Shown here: positions 14,494 through 23,900 of the stretch, one piece after another
How positions within the stretch are numbered: position 1 is the stretch's first letter
Layout: each line of letters starts with the position of its first letter
Source of the DNA: a virus
Strand: one strand, 5' to 3'
DNA length: 41,173 nt
IMG/VR virus record: IMGVR_UViG_3300022673_000011
Location: 1-41,173 of that record
Made by a program: the position numbers and the translations under genes
The notes under the pieces: model-generated
Seen by the model: only the letters and a program-made list of their open reading frames with translations
Databases searched by the model: none
Told to the model about the DNA's origin: nothing

Positions 14494-15846
14494 TTATATA
14501 GTTGCTAAATCTGGCACTCGTTGTGTTAAGTTTTTAATACGCTGATAGGCCATAACCTCACCTTTTTTTGTGCCAAATGGATTATTAATTATGTCCTCTA
14601 CATTAAAAAATGATCCGCCGTCAGGTTCGGAGTATGTCAAGTCGCGTCTTAGTTCTCTAAATAACTCAATAACATTATTGCACCCACAGATGTCTTTTTC
14701 TAGTCTAGCTGTTGCTAACCAAGCTATGGCCTGAGCAAAATAATGGCTTAATGGTTCGCAGCTTGTTTCTTGCAGATATTTTTGGTCTAAATCCCCGGCA
14801 TAGTACCAAAGTTTTACAGTATCAGGTTCACGGCACTCTGTCCAGGTTGAGCCATTCCATTGCGCGTTGTCACTGTCATAAGTTGCCGGTTGTGGTACTA
14901 CCATGCCAAGCATTGAGTCCATTGTGTGGATGCAGCCTGTTTGTGTTGTGTTCTCACAAGCTACACAGCCGCTTCCGTTGCAAGTTGGACAAACGATAGA
15001 TAGCAAGCTACTGCTTGGCTTTGGTTGCCAGCTAAATTCCGCGCTCGCCTGACTAAAGTCCGTGTACTCTCGGTATACGTCAACCTCTGCCACATAGCTA
15101 GATGCCGAAAGTAAGGAAATAGGCTCTAATGGGTCATCTGTGTTTGGGTATTCTTCCTGTAAGTCAGGGTCAATAAGTAGCCAAGCATCAAAGGTAATGG
15201 TCAATGTACCAGATGATAAGGTTTTAGTTTTATAGGGTCTTATTTCCCATTCTTGTTGACCACTTTTGTCCTCGAAATATACTTTCAACTCGCAGGCATC
15301 TGTTGTCGTAATGCCTGTTACGGTGATGGTTGCTAACTCGTTGTAACCATCACCGTCGGGGTCAGAATAAGTTACTGATTGACTATCCCCTACTAATGTT
15401 ACTGCTCGTCTACCCGCCGCAATGTATTTGCCCCAATTAGCTTCAACCGGCTTAAATAGTCCTCTGATGTCTCTGCCATTGCCGTATAAATCACGCCTAT
15501 AATGTTGCGGGTAATGATGTATTTCCTTACTAATCCATTTAGGCGCAGGGTAATAGCCTAATACTCTGGCTATCTCTTCTTCTGCTCCTAGCAACGCTTC
15601 TGCAAGTTGCCACCTTGACACTTGCCCTCCGGCTTGCCAGTCATGCGAGTACCATACACCCTGACAATCTACAGGAAATACAGTAGCACTTGCCGCCTGC
15701 CAGAAATGAACCGGATTGATGCCCATAATACGAGCGTATCTAGCCGGTGAAAGTAAAGTGTAGGGAAATCGTTCCTCTGTTTGAATTGATGCGGCGCTAC
15801 CACCGCCGCTTACCGGAGTGCCTGTTGTGCCGCCTGAACTTGACAT
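14494..15846 (-). CDS. Head-tail connector region protein with DnaJ-like Cys cluster
   Basis: 450 residues. A Gly/Ser-rich N-terminus is followed by a segment (TLLSPARYARIMGINPVHFW) and an alpha-helical adaptor-like part (EALLGAEEEIARVLGYYPAP). A beta-rich domain with an Asp-rich turn (YSDPDGDGYNE) is inserted in the middle. Near residue 290 is a Cys cluster, CPTCNGSGCVAC, nearly a DnaJ-type CxxCxGxG zinc knuckle, with further Cys to about residue 400. It may be a head-tail adaptor of gp6 type carrying extra domains. The start overlaps the previous stop (TAATG). Confidence 0.55.
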   Translation of the reverse strand: MSSSGGTTGTPVSGGGSAASIQTEERFPYTLLSPARYARIMGINPVHFWQAASATVFPVDCQGVWYSHDWQAGGQVSRWQLAEALLGAEEEIARVLGYYPAPKWISKEIHHYPQHYRRDLYGNGRDIRGLFKPVEANWGKYIAAGRRAVTLVGDSQSVTYSDPDGDGYNELATITVTGITTTDACELKVYFEDKSGQQEWEIRPYKTKTLSSGTLTITFDAWLLIDPDLQEEYPNTDDPLEPISLLSASSYVAEVDVYREYTDFSQASAEFSWQPKPSSSLLSIVCPTCNGSGCVACENTTQTGCIHTMDSMLGMVVPQPATYDSDNAQWNGSTWTECREPDTVKLWYYAGDLDQKYLQETSCEPLSHYFAQAIAWLATARLEKDICGCNNVIELFRELRRDLTYSEPDGGSFFNVEDIINNPFGTKKGEVMAYQRIKNLTQRVPDLATI

Positions 15847-16379
15847 TAGCTTACCGTTTCCGTATCAGGGTTGCTAAACGAATAGCCTGATTTCTGTGAC
15901 CAAAAATAATATGTACCAGCATCAAGAAATGGCTTTTCTGAGTTGAGGTCTAATGCTATTCCTGATGCGTTAGTCGTACCGTTCCAAATGATATTATTAC
16001 CACTTATATCTGTTGTTATCCATACTTCTACACCCTCAATAGGATTGGCCAAAGTGTCCGTAACCGTATAAGTAAACTCTATGGCGTTTGGTGTTCTTTG
16101 GCCGACTACGTATTCCAGGTTTTGCTGTACTGCACCTGCGCCCGTAACTTTTACGGCTACTGGGCCAAGTGTGTCAGCTTCGCCTGCTGTTGCCAGATAC
16201 GAGTACCAACCATCGCTTATTTCCGTATCTGTACCAGCCGCCGCTGCAAATGCTGCCCCATTTTTGCTAATTTCAATGGTTAGGTTCCCATCACCTATAC
16301 CTGAGACTTCATTGCCTGACGAGTCAATCATAACAAAGGTTATGCGATTAGTTTGATTCCTAATCCATCTACCATCCAC
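15846..16379 (-). CDS. Virion-type protein with Ig-like / carboxypeptidase-regulatory-like fold
   Basis: 177 residues from a GTG at 16379, overlapping the previous gene by 11 bases. The N-terminal part resembles the first domain of the large protein encoded upstream (16593-18533), with a phrase on assigning values to a genuine surface (NRITFVMIDSSGNEV, SDGWYSYLATAGEADTLGP). The second half (FTYTVTDTLANPIEGVEVWI, then TNASGIALDLN and YYFWSQKSGY) is a typical beta-sandwich repeat of the carboxypeptidase regulatory type. Probably a decoration or fibre component. Confidence 0.65.
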   Translation of the reverse strand: MDGRWIRNQTNRITFVMIDSSGNEVSGIGDGNLTIEISKNGAAFAAAAGTDTEISDGWYSYLATAGEADTLGPVAVKVTGAGAVQQNLEYVVGQRTPNAIEFTYTVTDTLANPIEGVEVWITTDISGNNIIWNGTTNASGIALDLNSEKPFLDAGTYYFWSQKSGYSFSNPDTETVS

Positions 16380-16593
16380 TACGTTGCATCCCCTTAAACA
16401 TTGCCCTGAACATACCCTTAAAAGTTGTGCCTAGTGTGCCAGTGCTGGAAGCTAAAATGCCAGAGTACATAAACAAAGCCGCTTGACGATTGCCTTGTGT
16501 AGTTCCGGCTTCTGTAGCATCTACCAGAGGCCCACGCCAGGGTGAGGTGAGGTTCATTGCTGATATTCTTTTCTGTGCTGTGTCAATTGCCAT
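16369..16593 (-). CDS. Small conserved-looking phage protein
   Basis: 74 residues starting MAIDTAQKRISAMNLTSPWR and followed by GPLVDATEAGTTQGNRQAAL. This opening is familiar from many uncultured phages in the same place between fibre-like proteins. Its function is not known to me. The start overlaps the preceding stop (TAATG). Confidence 0.7.
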   Translation of the reverse strand: MAIDTAQKRISAMNLTSPWRGPLVDATEAGTTQGNRQAALFMYSGILASSTGTLGTTFKGMFRAMFKGMQRSGW

Positions 16594-18533
16594 TATGGGC
16601 CAGTTCCTTTTTCGCCACTGTCAAATGTTGTGCCATCGTCACTTACTGTTGATTTTTGGTCTAGTGTTGTACCATCATCAGCATATAGTGAGTATTGGGT
16701 AGCTGTTTGTGTTGACCTGTTACGCCATGCCTTATAAAGATATTGTATCATTTTTCTGATAGTTTGCGTAGAGGCTGGATTCTCTTGTCCGGGTTCGGAG
16801 TATGTGTCAACGTTTAAGGCATCCACCACTTCAGTATTAACCTCAGCCGCACTTAGGTTATTAAGGTTGCTTATATCGGTTTGCGTTTGGGCATGCTGGC
16901 CGTCCTGTGCAGTATCCAATCCGTCCAATGTTGTGATAGTTCCGGCAGCGGTATTGATTGCGCCGGTCACACTGCCTACTGAGCCGGACAGATTGCCGGT
17001 TATGTCCATTGTCTGGTTTGGCAAGTTAATAGCCGTTAGATGATCGCCATCGCCCCCGGCCTCTGTTAAGTTTGAACCATCGCCTATGTAATCACGGAGT
17101 GCTTCATTAGATTCTGTGGTGTTGGCATAATCACCACCGCCACTACCACCGTCTGCATTGATAGCTGTTAACTCAGTTGCGTTATCAGTAGCTATTGCGC
17201 TGTCAGAACGTAACATCAATTGAACATATTTTAGGAGTTTGCTTAAGATGCTATTGGTATCTGTTGTTAACTCTGCTCTTGTGGGGGGGTCATAGGCGTT
17301 TAAGGCATCAGTGACCTCGCTTTGTACTTCTGCATCCCAGGAAGCGTTCCAGGGAATGGCGGTTAATTGATCGCCTGTTCCACCGGCTTCTGTCAATCCA
17401 GCACCCGCTGCCCCTATTTCGGCAGTGTCTAACAAAATATTATCAACAATACCATCCACCGTATCAAGTTTGCCATCGTGTGTAGTAAGTGCCGTCGCTT
17501 TTGCCGGTGCATAATTTGGCTGACTGGTTGCCAGCGTTGCTCCATCAGTGCCGGTCAGGGTGTCGAGATCAGCCTGAGCCGTTGCAATATCATTTTGGGT
17601 TGTATCATTCTCCGCTTGCAATGCTTCTAAACTGTCAGTGGTAGCCGCATAATCTCCCGCGCCGCTGCCCTCATCGGTATTGATAGCTGATAATTCAGTG
17701 TTTCTATCTGTTGTGATTGCCGCATCGCTCCGCGCCAAGAGTTGCACAAATCCTAATAACTCATCATAAGTCGGAGCATCATAGCTATTTAATTGCGTTG
17801 TCACATCGCCAGTATAGGCGCTGTCAGTGCCTCGCATTGTGTCGCCATTTAAGCCAGTAACATCAGCGTGTATAGCTCTAATAACCTCAGCCAAACTAAC
17901 AGCATTAGCCGGAGCAGCTTCCGCTGGAAATGTGACAACGCCAGCCGTACCAACCAGGATGTTGATTAGCTGCTTAATGTACTGCATCAACGTTTCGCCG
18001 GTTGTCGGATCGCCATCAGCGGCGGCATCTGTTAATGCTCCAACTACAGATGCTAGTGCAACATTGCCGGTTAGATAGCCTAATTTGGTATCTATATCTT
18101 GCCCACCGCCGTCAGAAATAAGCAAGCCACCGGCGGCATCAGCCGCAGCGTTTGGCAATGCGGTTAATCCCAGCCTTACCCCGTCGTAAGGGTTATAGTC
18201 CACAAGTTCTACATATTCACCAATAACCACCATTCCGGTGGCCGTACCATGTACCAATACGCCTGTAACGCCGTCGGCCACCGCCGCGTCCGGTAAATCT
18301 AGGCGATAATAACCATTGCCTATATGCAACATACCCCCGTCGCTGTGAGCGTCTGTTAACGCTGACAAATCGCTTTCGGTGATGTCAGTACTGACCGCTC
18401 CCTCACGTCTGTACTCCAAATCAAGACCAGATGTAGCAGACGTTACACCATTCTCCGGCGTGCCATCTGTACTATCAATAATGCGTATAACGACACTTTG
18501 GTTTGTAGAGCCAGCTTGAATTTGTCTACTCAT
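16593..18533 (-). CDS. Large fibre/decoration-type structural protein with repeats
   Basis: 646 residues. The N-terminal domain (IRIIDSTDGTPENGVTSATS, LEYRREGAV, GYYRLDLPDAAVADG) is a BppU-N-like beta domain common in phage fibres. The rest is acidic and Ala/Asp/Thr-rich with clear internal repeats: SDAAITTDRNTELSAINTDE versus SDSAIATDNATELTAINADG, each followed by a Gly-rich AGDYA/GGDYA phrase, and LTEAGGTGDQLTAI versus LTEAGGDGDHLTAI. Strongly predicted to be a trimeric fibre or shaft. It starts at an ATGA overlap with the gene before it. Confidence 0.75.
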   Translation of the reverse strand: MSRQIQAGSTNQSVVIRIIDSTDGTPENGVTSATSGLDLEYRREGAVSTDITESDLSALTDAHSDGGMLHIGNGYYRLDLPDAAVADGVTGVLVHGTATGMVVIGEYVELVDYNPYDGVRLGLTALPNAAADAAGGLLISDGGGQDIDTKLGYLTGNVALASVVGALTDAAADGDPTTGETLMQYIKQLINILVGTAGVVTFPAEAAPANAVSLAEVIRAIHADVTGLNGDTMRGTDSAYTGDVTTQLNSYDAPTYDELLGFVQLLARSDAAITTDRNTELSAINTDEGSGAGDYAATTDSLEALQAENDTTQNDIATAQADLDTLTGTDGATLATSQPNYAPAKATALTTHDGKLDTVDGIVDNILLDTAEIGAAGAGLTEAGGTGDQLTAIPWNASWDAEVQSEVTDALNAYDPPTRAELTTDTNSILSKLLKYVQLMLRSDSAIATDNATELTAINADGGSGGGDYANTTESNEALRDYIGDGSNLTEAGGDGDHLTAINLPNQTMDITGNLSGSVGSVTGAINTAAGTITTLDGLDTAQDGQHAQTQTDISNLNNLSAAEVNTEVVDALNVDTYSEPGQENPASTQTIRKMIQYLYKAWRNRSTQTATQYSLYADDGTTLDQKSTVSDDGTTFDSGEKGTGP

Positions 18534-19300
18534 AATCTACTGCTCGCATAAAGTCCTTGACTTATCATTTGTGGCAAAATAGTTGTCGCCACACTCGGCA
18601 CAAACCACACCCGGCGCATTGGCTTATATAGCTCGTCCCACGTCCCGGGGAGTCGAGCTATCTCGGTTGGAGATAGAGCGCGGTTGTAGACACGCGCCTC
18701 GTAGATTCTACGATTGCTATACCCGAATGGAGTGCTATCCCCGGACACAAATAACGTGAGGGAATCTAGCGTAAAGGATGTGACTGATGTGGTGCGGGTA
18801 CCGATACTCAAACCATCAATATACAACTCTATGTCACTAAAATCACGGATTACGCCGGTAAGGTGATATACACCCGCCGCTCTTGATACGCCTACATTAT
18901 TGGTGGCATCACCAAATACAGTTAGATTAACTCCTGTGTTATTCTGCCTGGTGCGAACGGATATGTAATCAGTTCCATTCCCATCACCAACTGATAAATA
19001 AATTTTATTTTCTACATTGTTACCAGGATAGTAGGCGATAACAACCAGGCTTAGGGGCACAGATAATGCCGGAATGGATGTTCGCAGTTCCCCATCACTG
19101 GCGTTGCCTTGCAAATAACGGCCAAATTTGTCAAGACCTCTGGTAATGGTGCCGCTGTTTGGTATCCGCGTCCCGGACACGGCATCAAAAACACCGGCTG
19201 CGGGTTGACTCAACGGGAATGCATACATTAGTCCATCATACTGCCAGGAGTCTCTATTCAGTTGGTCTTCGTAGAGCCACCTGGGTCGGGCTATTCTCAC
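18530..19300 (-). CDS. LamG / concanavalin A-like lectin domain protein
   Basis: 256 residues from GTG 19300 (TAGTG overlap). The core shows LamG/concanavalin-like elements: strand VPLSLVVIAYYP, ligand-like IELYIDGLSIGTRTT, and the very typical ending RIYEARVYNRALSPTEIARL. It continues to a Pro/Arg-rich tail (PMRRVWFVP). Such proteins bind sugars and are common on phage particles. It sits in the decoration/fibre group, so a capsid or fibre lectin is likely. Confidence 0.8.
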   Translation of the reverse strand: MRIARPRWLYEDQLNRDSWQYDGLMYAFPLSQPAAGVFDAVSGTRIPNSGTITRGLDKFGRYLQGNASDGELRTSIPALSVPLSLVVIAYYPGNNVENKIYLSVGDGNGTDYISVRTRQNNTGVNLTVFGDATNNVGVSRAAGVYHLTGVIRDFSDIELYIDGLSIGTRTTSVTSFTLDSLTLFVSGDSTPFGYSNRRIYEARVYNRALSPTEIARLPGTWDELYKPMRRVWFVPSVATTILPQMISQGLYASSRL

Positions 19301-19890
19301 TACTGCACCTCGTCAACAATCGGGTCAAATACGATATGCGTTTCTACGGCATCAGAATGGAATGCTGCACCACACTCATTTTTAACAACCAAAATACCGT
19401 AACGGCCTCTTGGCATAAAATTGTTTTGCATTGTTATGTACTGCACCGTGCCGGTCGCCTGCACAGTAGTTACTAGCTGACCAATAAAATGCAATTGCTC
19501 TACACTATCAGCAAGATTCGAGCTATATCCAGTATAAGCCGCATCAGAACCACTTAAATTAGCAGGATTGCCGTTTCCGGCTGTTACCGATTGACTGTAT
19601 CCCATATACAACTCAATAACAGCTCCGGCTGTTGGCGTTGCGGCTAACTCTACCCCAGCCCGTACTACGTATGCTCTAGCCCAATTTGCACCAAAATCAA
19701 ATTTTGCGGACTGTCTGGCTGCGCCATCAGACAGGCTGGTTGCGTCCAACTGGACATCTAACTCGTTACTGCCATCCGTTGATACCCGTAAATCCCCAGC
19801 ACTTGCTGGGCTAAAATCTGTGGCGTGGTCAGCAAAAACTATTTGTTCTGGCGTGCCATCCATTTCTGCGATTAAGATTTTGTTAGGCAT
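19300..19890 (-). CDS. Phage structural protein, fibre/decoration group
   Basis: 196 residues, ATG with GAGG 7 bases upstream. It is beta-rich (DLRVSTDGSNELDVQLDATS, VIELYMGYSQSVTAGNGNPA) with a conserved-looking ending (HIVFDPIVDEVQ). I recognise the pattern from phage virion proteins located next to LamG proteins, but no named domain. Its start overlaps the preceding gene by 8 bases. Confidence 0.65.
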   Translation of the reverse strand: MPNKILIAEMDGTPEQIVFADHATDFSPASAGDLRVSTDGSNELDVQLDATSLSDGAARQSAKFDFGANWARAYVVRAGVELAATPTAGAVIELYMGYSQSVTAGNGNPANLSGSDAAYTGYSSNLADSVEQLHFIGQLVTTVQATGTVQYITMQNNFMPRGRYGILVVKNECGAAFHSDAVETHIVFDPIVDEVQ

Positions 19891-20332
19891 TTAGCAACCT
19901 CGCTTGAGCAACGTGTCCAGGTTTGACCGGCTTGTACAGTACGTTGTTTTCCTCCGCTAATTGCTGGGCGCGGCTAACATACTCCAAAGACAACGCTATT
20001 AAATTGGTGCGAGTTGTTGTGCCACTGAATATATCCAGCAAGGCGGTTTTGGGATTACCAGCTTCCACGTTCAAAGTTTCAACTCCAGTCAACAACAATT
20101 CCACATACTCCCGTTCCGCATCAGTCAATGCGGCAAATTCCGTGTGGACAATCGCCTCAACTATTTCCGCTACTGGAACGGCGGTTCGGGTGCGCTCGAT
20201 GTTTTCTGTGTTTAGTTCATCAGCCAAATTTTGATTGACGGTTTCGTCATCCGGCCCGGCAGCTATGATACCAGCGTAACCGTGCCCATCGGGGTCTGTG
20301 TCCAATTCTGTGGCTAATAGTTGTATGGTCAT
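19883..20332 (-). CDS. Hypothetical phage protein, helical
   Basis: 149 residues with an excellent ribosome binding site (GGAGGA, 3 bases before ATG). The start MTIQLLATELDTDPDGHGYA is followed by a mostly helical acidic protein. Proteins with this opening (GYAG..., DELNT) occur beside fibre genes in many phages. Function unknown, possibly a structural or assembly protein. Confidence 0.65.
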   Translation of the reverse strand: MTIQLLATELDTDPDGHGYAGIIAAGPDDETVNQNLADELNTENIERTRTAVPVAEIVEAIVHTEFAALTDAEREYVELLLTGVETLNVEAGNPKTALLDIFSGTTTRTNLIALSLEYVSRAQQLAEENNVLYKPVKPGHVAQARLLNA

Positions 20333-20550
20333 AGTTCCTCCGGGGTAAACATTGTTTGCTGATTAAACGGCGGTTTTGCCACTTCCCGCGGATGGTCTGC
20401 CGCCTGTCCAGCGTAAATATAAATCACGCTATACTCCCGTTTGCCAATAACCTTGCCGCTGGTGTTGTAAATTGACCGGCTCTGGTACTCCCACTCTGCC
20501 TGGCAACCGGACAGCAATACCACTGCTACCAGAATTATAAGTCTACGCAT
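20329..20550 (-). CDS. Small lipoprotein
   Basis: 73 residues with a signal peptide MRRLIILVAVVLLSGC, whose lipobox LLSGC would be cut before Cys16, then a polar mature part (QAEWEYQSRSIYNTSGKV). GAGGGC lies 5 bases upstream of ATG. The lipoprotein would sit in a membrane. A spanin-type (Rz1-like) role in lysis is possible because a small multi-pass membrane protein follows upstream, but the mature part is not proline-rich as in Rz1. Function open. Confidence 0.65.
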   Translation of the reverse strand: MRRLIILVAVVLLSGCQAEWEYQSRSIYNTSGKVIGKREYSVIYIYAGQAADHPREVAKPPFNQQTMFTPEEL

Positions 20551-20603
20551 CGCGTGCCCTCAGCTATGTCTTGTATTGTGTCTAATTCGGTAGCCAAGTT
20601 CAT
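20535..20603 (-). CDS. Possible 22-residue leader peptide
   Basis: ATG at 20603 with AGAGGA just upstream, ending after the lipoprotein start (16-base overlap in another frame). The peptide is MNLATELDTIQDIAEGTRCV... It is short and only supported by its ribosome binding site. Confidence 0.25.
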   Translation of the reverse strand: MNLATELDTIQDIAEGTRCVDL

Positions 20604-20611
20604 AATTCCTC

Positions 20612-20872
20612 TCATTGACTCCATCTGTCAAACATAATTGCAACTGCACTTAAGGCAAAAGGCAATGCTAAGATTATTGCATACTCTGGCATTAGCACCC
20701 AAAAAACTGTTATTGAAATGCCTACCCAAACAGACATGCACCAAATGCAATCAAATAATTTAGTGTAGTTTCGGATAGTCAATAATACTTGATATGGCCC
20801 ATCTTCCTGAACAAGTAGAGATGAAATGCGCCAAACTGCTAATGATAAAATGATTAAAGTTAGTAGTGTCAT
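20612..20872 (-). CDS. DUF1360-type membrane protein
   Basis: 86 residues. The phrases LAVWRISSLLVQEDGPYQVL and FDCIWCMSVWVGI match the DUF1360 family (small membrane proteins with a CxxC-SVWxG motif). Three hydrophobic segments are visible: about 1-20, 45-62 and 65-80. The ATG at 20872 has no Shine-Dalgarno; it lies right after a terminator T-run, so expression may need readthrough or re-initiation. It is common in phage genomes, often next to head genes or lysis genes. Role unknown. Confidence 0.8.
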   Translation of the reverse strand: MTLLTLIILSLAVWRISSLLVQEDGPYQVLLTIRNYTKLFDCIWCMSVWVGISITVFWVLMPEYAIILALPFALSAVAIMFDRWSQ

Positions 20873-20875
20873 AAA

Positions 20876-20907
20876 ATAAAAAAGAGCAGCTTATTAGGCT
20901 ACTCTTT
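20876..20907 (-). terminator. Intrinsic terminator at the end of the sugar cassette
   Basis: Minus-strand stem of 10 pairs (20907-20898 with 20890-20881, one G-U), 7-base loop (20897-20891) and six T (20883-20878). It directly follows the glycosyltransferase fusion gene and precedes the DUF1360 gene. A leader motif upstream (CTC GTGACAAA GAG, 20915-20902) is shared with the terminator at 35327-35359. Confidence 0.85.
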
Positions 20908-20937
20908 GTCACGAGTTGGTTTATATTAAATTAGTTG

Positions 20938-23900
20938 TTAGTCAGTTTGTAAATAATTGACGATAATAGATGCCCTTTTATCGCCAATGCCTTTGACATT
21001 TTCCAGTCCGGCTATACCTGCTTCAAGAATTGCTTTTCTAGTGGTCAATCCAGCTTGCTCTAATGCTTTGGCTATCGTATCAGTTACGCCGGGTACAGTT
21101 TGTAATTCAAAAGTAATTGACTTTGGCGGTTCTATGATTGGCTTTTCTGCTTCTGGTACAATTACCTCTTCTACGGGTAGCCACTTGCCAACCATCAACT
21201 TAATATCTTCTCGATGTACTAAACTTATTGCACCTTCTTGCCCATATCCGTAGTAATGGGCAAATTCCTGCCCGATACGCCGGGATGGTAATTGTGGCTC
21301 ATTAGGCATCTTATAAGCACCCACAATGTGATGATTGCCACGTTTACCAGTATATTTCGCTCTTACATAATCATTGTCATTTGAAGCTGTTGCTGCCTGT
21401 TCTGTTACTGCTTGTTTGCCGTTGCTACTCTTGCCGCACCCGCAAGCCATTTTATTTATATCCTTTTCTGCTATGTATTTTATCATTTTCTGAGCTACTT
21501 GTCTACCAAGCTCAGTATCACCTGCTGCCTTATCGCGTCTTTGGCCGGTGTAAAAACGATAGCGTAATAATTCTTTTTGTACTCTATAAAAACATTTTCC
21601 AGCCCAGGCCATTCTCAACCAGTAGTCCCAATCTTCCCAGGTTTCCATTGATTCGTCAAAGCCGCCGATGTCATAATGCCACTGTTTGGGGATTAAAGTT
21701 GTGATGTTGCACCAAATATAAGGCGGGGATTCTGGTTGCCTTAAGGCGCGTTCGCAATCAAAATCAAAGGCTTTGTAAGATATAAATGCCTCACCGTCTT
21801 CGGGATTGTAGGATAGTAGCCTCTTTTGTTGTTGTAGTTGCGCTGCTAATTGTTCTTCAATAAAGGCTTGGCCTACATAGTCAGTGTAAATTGCCTTTTG
21901 TTGTTGATTCCAAGCTGTTACCATTGTTTCGATTGCGTCAGGGTGTAAGGTGTCATCAGCATCTAAGAACAGGATAAAAGGTGCTTTAGCTTCTTCGACT
22001 CCACGATTACGGGCTATGCCTGCGCCTTTCGGTTCGCTTGAGCCTGTGTCAATCAAGACAATGTAAGGATAGGAATCAAAAATCATATTCCATATTTTGT
22101 TACTCTCTTCATTATCAAATAACTGAGTATCATCTATTACTATCGCTTCCCACTTCCTAAATGTCTGTGCCTCCAAACTATCTAAGGCGTCTATTACATT
22201 CTGTTCATGCCCCGGCCCAACGGGTATGATAACACTTACCAATGGTTCATCATATTGCCTGACTGGATGCGACTTAAACTCAGGAGTAGCGTAAGAGGCA
22301 AAAGGATGTTGATTATCTTTTGCCCATGGATGCCAGGCTAACCAGTCCGGTTCTTGATAATCCTCTGATGTGTTGCCCCCCAGCGAATAGTTAAATAAAG
22401 CCTCTTGAGTAACTAGCTTTGCACCAAAACCATAAGCCCCGGAACGTGTCCAGAATTCGGCATCTTCTGCCCCTGCTCCTTGTGGTGCATAGCGTTGTCT
22501 AAAGCCGCCTAGACGTTGCCACATATCACGTCTAAAAACACAACAAGTAGGTACTTGATTTTGTCGTTTCTTATAATTGACTTGCCGGTCAAAATCCCAC
22601 TCCCCAGGCCATTCGCTAATGCCGGTTTTAGCTTCGTTATGGTTATGCCATTTTAGTTTCGTGTAGGCGATGTCAAGTGTTTTATCATCTTCTAAAGCGT
22701 TAATGCAAACTTCAAGAAAGGTAGGTTCAATCCAATCATCAGCGTCTAAGCAGCAAATGTATTTTGTGTTGGCTTGAGATATGCCACTATTTCGGGCTAT
22801 AGCCACACCTTGATTATCCTGTTTGATGTATTCAACAGGGTAGTAATTTTCACTTCCCATTGACTCTACAAAATGATAATCTTGTTCGCTTCCATCATTA
22901 ACAACTATTACCTGTTGTGGTTGTAGGGTTTGTTTCAGGCAACTTTCTACTGCTCTTTCAACTTGCCCCGGTGTTTTATTATAAACAGGTATAACTACTG
23001 CTACCGTTGCCGGTTGTGGCTTGTTAGCCAAGCGGTATACATCTGCTACTTTTTCAATTTGTTTAAGCCAAGTCCATTCTTTGGCTATCTGTCTGCCATT
23101 GTCACCTAGTGTTTTTTGATGCTCTAAACAGTAAATTAAACCCTCTACCAAGTCGTCGAAATCTGTTGCTAAATAGCCATTTACACCATGTTCAATCAGG
23201 TCAACGTTACCACCTTGATTATAGCCTAAGACCGGTACACCTGCGGCCATTGCCTCCAAAACACCAATGCCAAACGTTTCTTTTGTGGTGCTGAGGTATA
23301 CTCCGGCCTTCTGGATTAGTTCTTGCATTTCCAGATGATTACGCACGCCTATATTGATGTAATGTGGTGTCAAGCCCTTGCTTCTTATCTCTTGTAACTC
23401 TTGTTGGTTGCGCTTAGATAGGTCAGCGCCGTTGCCGAAGGTGCTTATGAATTCAACCTTATTAAAAATAGCAGCCAGCTTGTTAACGTCTTTTGGGCTG
23501 CATACATCGCCTACCCTGTTTTTATTCCATAAGACGTAACCCTCAGATCTGTAATTGTGCTGCCATTTGTCCCAATCGATGCCATGCCCTATGACGTGCG
23601 GATTGATTCGCATATCACGCTGTAGAGTTTTTGCAACCCACTGGCTAGGAACTGTGACTTGTCTGGCTACTTGTAGTTCATTGACGATGCGGGCATTGGC
23701 CTCAAACTCCCAGTTTGTGCTTTCGTAATCCGCAGTCCAATACAGCCCGTGCAGGTGGGCTACGTCAGCCGTGCCATTGCCCATTCCGGCGTGGGCGACA
23801 AGTAAATCATAGCTTGTAGCATCAGGTTCTACTGTCTCAATGTCGAATTGAGGTAAGTATTTATGGTAAGCTTCGACTACACGTTTAATTCCGGATTCCT

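Noticed and set aside
20535-20872. Lysis cassette (holin plus spanin)
   Set aside because: A small membrane protein and a lipoprotein sit together, but there is no endolysin and the lipoprotein is not spanin-like. I keep them as unknown.
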